Of a stretch of 7,369 nucleotides of DNA, positions 5,742 to 7,369 are shown piece after piece (position 1 is the stretch's first letter; each line of letters opens with the position of its first letter). The stretch lies in the NCBI GenBank assembly GCA_002469765.1, contig DKNS01000195.1:1-7369 (forward strand), read 5' to 3'. This DNA is from Flavobacteriales bacterium UBA7382. GTDB taxonomy: Bacteria; Bacteroidota; Bacteroidia; Flavobacteriales_D; Sanyastnellaceae. The notes beneath the pieces were generated by a model. That model was not told the DNA's origin and did no database searches. It was given only the letters and a program-made list of their open reading frames with translations. Both the position numbers and the translations under genes were made by a program.

Positions 5742-7046
5742 ATGGAAAAACGGAATTTGAACTTTTGGGAAATCTGGAACATGAGTTTTGGGTTCATGGG
5801 TATCCAGTTTGGATGGGGTTTGCAAATGGCCAACATGAGTCCCATTTATGAATACCTCGGTGCCCAGCCCGAGCAAATCCCCATGCTCTGGTTGGCAGCG
5901 CCACTGACGGGGTTGGTGGTGCAGCCGATTATTGGGGCCTGGAGTGACAAGACCTGGACCAAGTTGGGACGCAGGAAACCGTTCTTCCTCGTGGGGGCCA
6001 TTCTGAGCAGCGTTGCGTTGGTGTTCATGCCCAACTCCACAGCGTTGTGGATGGCGGCTGGATTGCTTTGGATTCTGGACGCCAGCATCAATGTGAGCAT
6101 GGAGCCCTTCCGCGCTTTTGTGGTCGACATGCTGCCAGAAAAGCAACACAGCAAGGGATTCGCCATGCAGAGCTTCATGATCGGGGTTGGCGCTGTCGTG
6201 GCGTCTGCACTGCCGTGGTTGCTCGGGAATGTGTTTGGCGTGGTGAACGACCCGCAAGCTGGGGGCATTCCAGCGACCGTGAAATGGTCTTTTTACCTAG
6301 GGGCTGTGGCCTTTTTGGGCGCGGTGCTCTGGACGGTGTTCAAAACCAAGCCGCATCCTCCGACGGAGAAGGAATTGGCTAAAATGCAAGAAAGTCAAGG
6401 GGTCGCCGAGGTGGCCAAGGAGGTGTGGCACGGCATCACCCACATGCCTGCGGTGATGAAGCGCGTGGCGTTGGTTCAGTTTTTCACCTGGCCAGGGTTG
6501 TTCTTGATGTGGTTCTACTACAGCTCTGCCGTGGCGGTGGATGTGTTTGAAGCTGCGCCGGCAAGTCCAGAGTACACAAAAGGGGTGGAGTTTGCAGGGT
6601 TGACCTTGGCGTTTTACAACCTGATCACTTTCTTGTTTGCCTTGGCTTTGCCCAAGATGGCCTCGTCGTTGGGTAAACGCATGACACACGCGGTGTGCCT
6701 GCTCATGGGTGCGGCGGGTTTGATGTCTGTCAGTGTGGTTCCGAGCGCGTCGTGGTTGTTTGTGTCCATGACTGGCGTCGGTGTGGCTTGGGCGAGCATC
6801 CTCTCCATGCCGTACGCCATGTTGGCCCCGAGCCTGCCGCCTGCCAAGGTAGGCCTGTTCATGGGCATCTTCAACTTTTTCATCGTGTTGCCAGAGATCA
6901 TCGCCTCCCTCGGATTTGGGTGGCTCATGGAGCACGTGTTGGATGGCGACCGCATGGCTGCCGTGATGATTGGAGGTGGCCTTATGGCGTTGGCGGCGGT
7001 GCTTTCATTCCGCGTGCCTTCAAGCGTGGATGTGGAAAAACTGTGA
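5742..7046 (+). CDS. Major facilitator superfamily sugar:cation symporter, SLC45/GPH-like
   Basis: This 434-residue inner-membrane protein probably imports a disaccharide or related sugar with protons. About twelve hydrophobic segments can be placed, near residues 10-28, 46-66, 80-97, 101-118, 143-163, 183-201, 243-264, 283-303, 313-333, 336-358, 368-392 and 404-424. The loop between helices 2 and 3 has the superfamily motif in GAWSDKTWTKLGRRKPF (65-81). FGWGLQ in helix 1, LTGLVVQPIIG in helix 2, RAFVVDMLP (124-132) and GIFNFFIVLPEI (375-386) resemble the SLC45, plant sucrose and bacterial maltose transporter branch. Bacteroidota members that I recall begin similarly (FWxIWNMSFGF) and often sit in starch or maltose clusters. 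The substrate cannot be read from sequence. The start is the first ATG after the promoter, and its N-terminus fits the family. The gene appears to be transcribed alone. No terminator was found after it. Confidence 0.9.
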   Translation: MEKRNLNFWEIWNMSFGFMGIQFGWGLQMANMSPIYEYLGAQPEQIPMLWLAAPLTGLVVQPIIGAWSDKTWTKLGRRKPFFLVGAILSSVALVFMPNSTALWMAAGLLWILDASINVSMEPFRAFVVDMLPEKQHSKGFAMQSFMIGVGAVVASALPWLLGNVFGVVNDPQAGGIPATVKWSFYLGAVAFLGAVLWTVFKTKPHPPTEKELAKMQESQGVAEVAKEVWHGITHMPAVMKRVALVQFFTWPGLFLMWFYYSSAVAVDVFEAAPASPEYTKGVEFAGLTLAFYNLITFLFALALPKMASSLGKRMTHAVCLLMGAAGLMSVSVVPSASWLFVSMTGVGVAWASILSMPYAMLAPSLPPAKVGLFMGIFNFFIVLPEIIASLGFGWLMEHVLDGDRMAAVMIGGGLMALAAVLSFRVPSSVDVEKL

Positions 7047-7077
7047 CCGAAAACAAACAACTCATGGCTGTGTTCAA

Positions 7078-7107
7078 TTGACACCAAAAATCAATTTCCT
7101 ATATTTG
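7078..7107 (+). promoter_or_regulatory. Bacteroidota-type promoter of the last, partial gene
   Basis: TTG at 7078-7080 (ATTG in context, one mismatch to TTTG), a 19-bp spacer and TATATTTG at 7100-7107 match the Bacteroidota primary sigma-factor consensus. Transcription would begin near 7113. The site starts 31 bases after the transporter stop codon, so the next gene can be transcribed independently. Confidence 0.75.
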
Positions 7108-7151
7108 TAGTCTGGGGAAAATGAGTCCTCGTCACGTTTTTTCACCAATTC

Positions 7152-7177
7152 GTCGAGAACTCGATTCTCTGCTCGAC
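7152..7177 (+). other. Hairpin in the leader of the last gene
   Basis: GTCGAG (7152-7157) and CTCGAC (7172-7177) are a perfect 6-bp inverted repeat around 14 bases. The loop region can alternatively form GAGAA (7155-7159) with TTCTC (7165-7169). The two foldings exclude each other in part. The element lies between the presumed transcription start and the ATG at 7196. It could influence translation or be an operator-like palindrome, but no known family is recognised. Confidence 0.35.
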
Positions 7178-7195
7178 TCTAAAAATCTTTCTCTC

Positions 7196-7369
7196 ATGCG
7201 TTATTACATCATGCTTGCATGTGCCATGTTCAGCTTTGGCCTGCAAGCTCAAACAACTTTCAACGTCGACATGACGTGTGCCCCTGAGGGCTTCACAGAT
7301 GTTTTCGTCACGGGCCCATGGTGCGGCTGGTGTTCGAACGACACGTACAACACCATGACCGACGACGAC
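7196..7369 (+). CDS. Exported protein, N-terminal part, with GPWCGWC beta-domain (3' end outside window)
   Basis: Fifty-eight codons are visible before the window ends. Residues 1-18 form a signal peptide (MRYYIMLACAMFSFGLQA), with likely cleavage before QTTF. The mature part begins TTFNVDMTCAPEGF, continues FTDVFVTGPWCGWC and ends in a DDD stretch. The pattern of FNVDM, a glycine-proline-tryptophan turn and a following Asp-rich segment resembles small beta-sandwich, carbohydrate-binding-like domains that I recall at the N-terminus of flavobacterial family 16 glycoside hydrolases and neighbouring surface proteins. The full protein could therefore be a glycan-active or glycan-binding enzyme. 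This is inference from a short stretch. An ATG at 7121 is in the same frame and would add 25 polar residues. The ATG at 7196 is chosen because it puts the signal peptide at the N-terminus. Proximity to a sugar transporter fits a carbohydrate role. Confidence 0.7.
   Translation, partial: MRYYIMLACAMFSFGLQAQTTFNVDMTCAPEGFTDVFVTGPWCGWCSNDTYNTMTDDD

Noticed and set aside
5673..6257. A 194-codon open frame on the - strand opposite the transporter
   Set aside because: Its translation is His, Pro and Gln-rich with no domain, as expected from the antisense of a membrane protein gene. The + strand frame has a clear family match.
6297..6935. A 212-codon open frame on the - strand opposite the transporter's C-terminal half
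   Set aside because: It has low-complexity His, Gln and Arg-rich content and no supporting promoter or homology. It is a shadow of the transporter gene.

Overview
The window comes from a member of the Bacteroidota, most likely a flavobacterium-like lineage with a G+C content somewhat above 50% by eye. Three things point there. Two intergenic regions carry the Bacteroidota-type promoter (TTTG or TTG, about 20 bp, then TAnnTTTG). Genes start without a clear Shine-Dalgarno sequence. The large exported protein is built from GCTxxxADNY...DDGSC and CGVCGG cysteine repeats, which I recall as common in secreted proteins of this phylum. All genes that I can support lie on the + strand.

Region 1 (1-2084) is central carbon metabolism. 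It holds the C-terminal 164 codons of a class II fructose-bisphosphate aldolase, followed almost without a gap by a complete glucose-6-phosphate isomerase. The two enzymes act on neighbouring steps of glycolysis and gluconeogenesis and are probably co-transcribed.

Region 2 (2218-5574) is one gene for an 1118-residue secreted mosaic protein, the most unusual feature here. It has a signal peptide and three related beta-rich modules of about 180 residues. Two of these sit inside a 264-residue internal duplication. Cysteine-rich linkers with CGVCGG motifs follow, then exactly ten tandem 24-residue (72-bp) two-cysteine repeats, and finally a single dockerin-like calcium loop. A strong intrinsic terminator ends the unit at 5597-5628.

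Region 3 (5676-7046) is a monocistronic-looking gene with its own well-matched promoter. It encodes a 12-helix SLC45/GPH-like sugar:cation symporter of the major facilitator superfamily.

Region 4 (7078-7369) has another good promoter, an approximately 85-base leader with a hairpin, and the first 58 codons of a second exported protein, cut by the window end. Its GPWCGWC segment resembles small beta-domains that I recall next to flavobacterial glycan-degrading enzymes.

Read together, sugar-phosphate enzymes, a sugar importer and a probable glycan-related exported protein suggest a carbohydrate-use neighbourhood. The large repeat protein's role, perhaps adhesive or surface-structural, cannot be assigned from sequence. 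No RNA gene, mobile element or CRISPR array was seen. No intergenic gap exceeds 170 bp.
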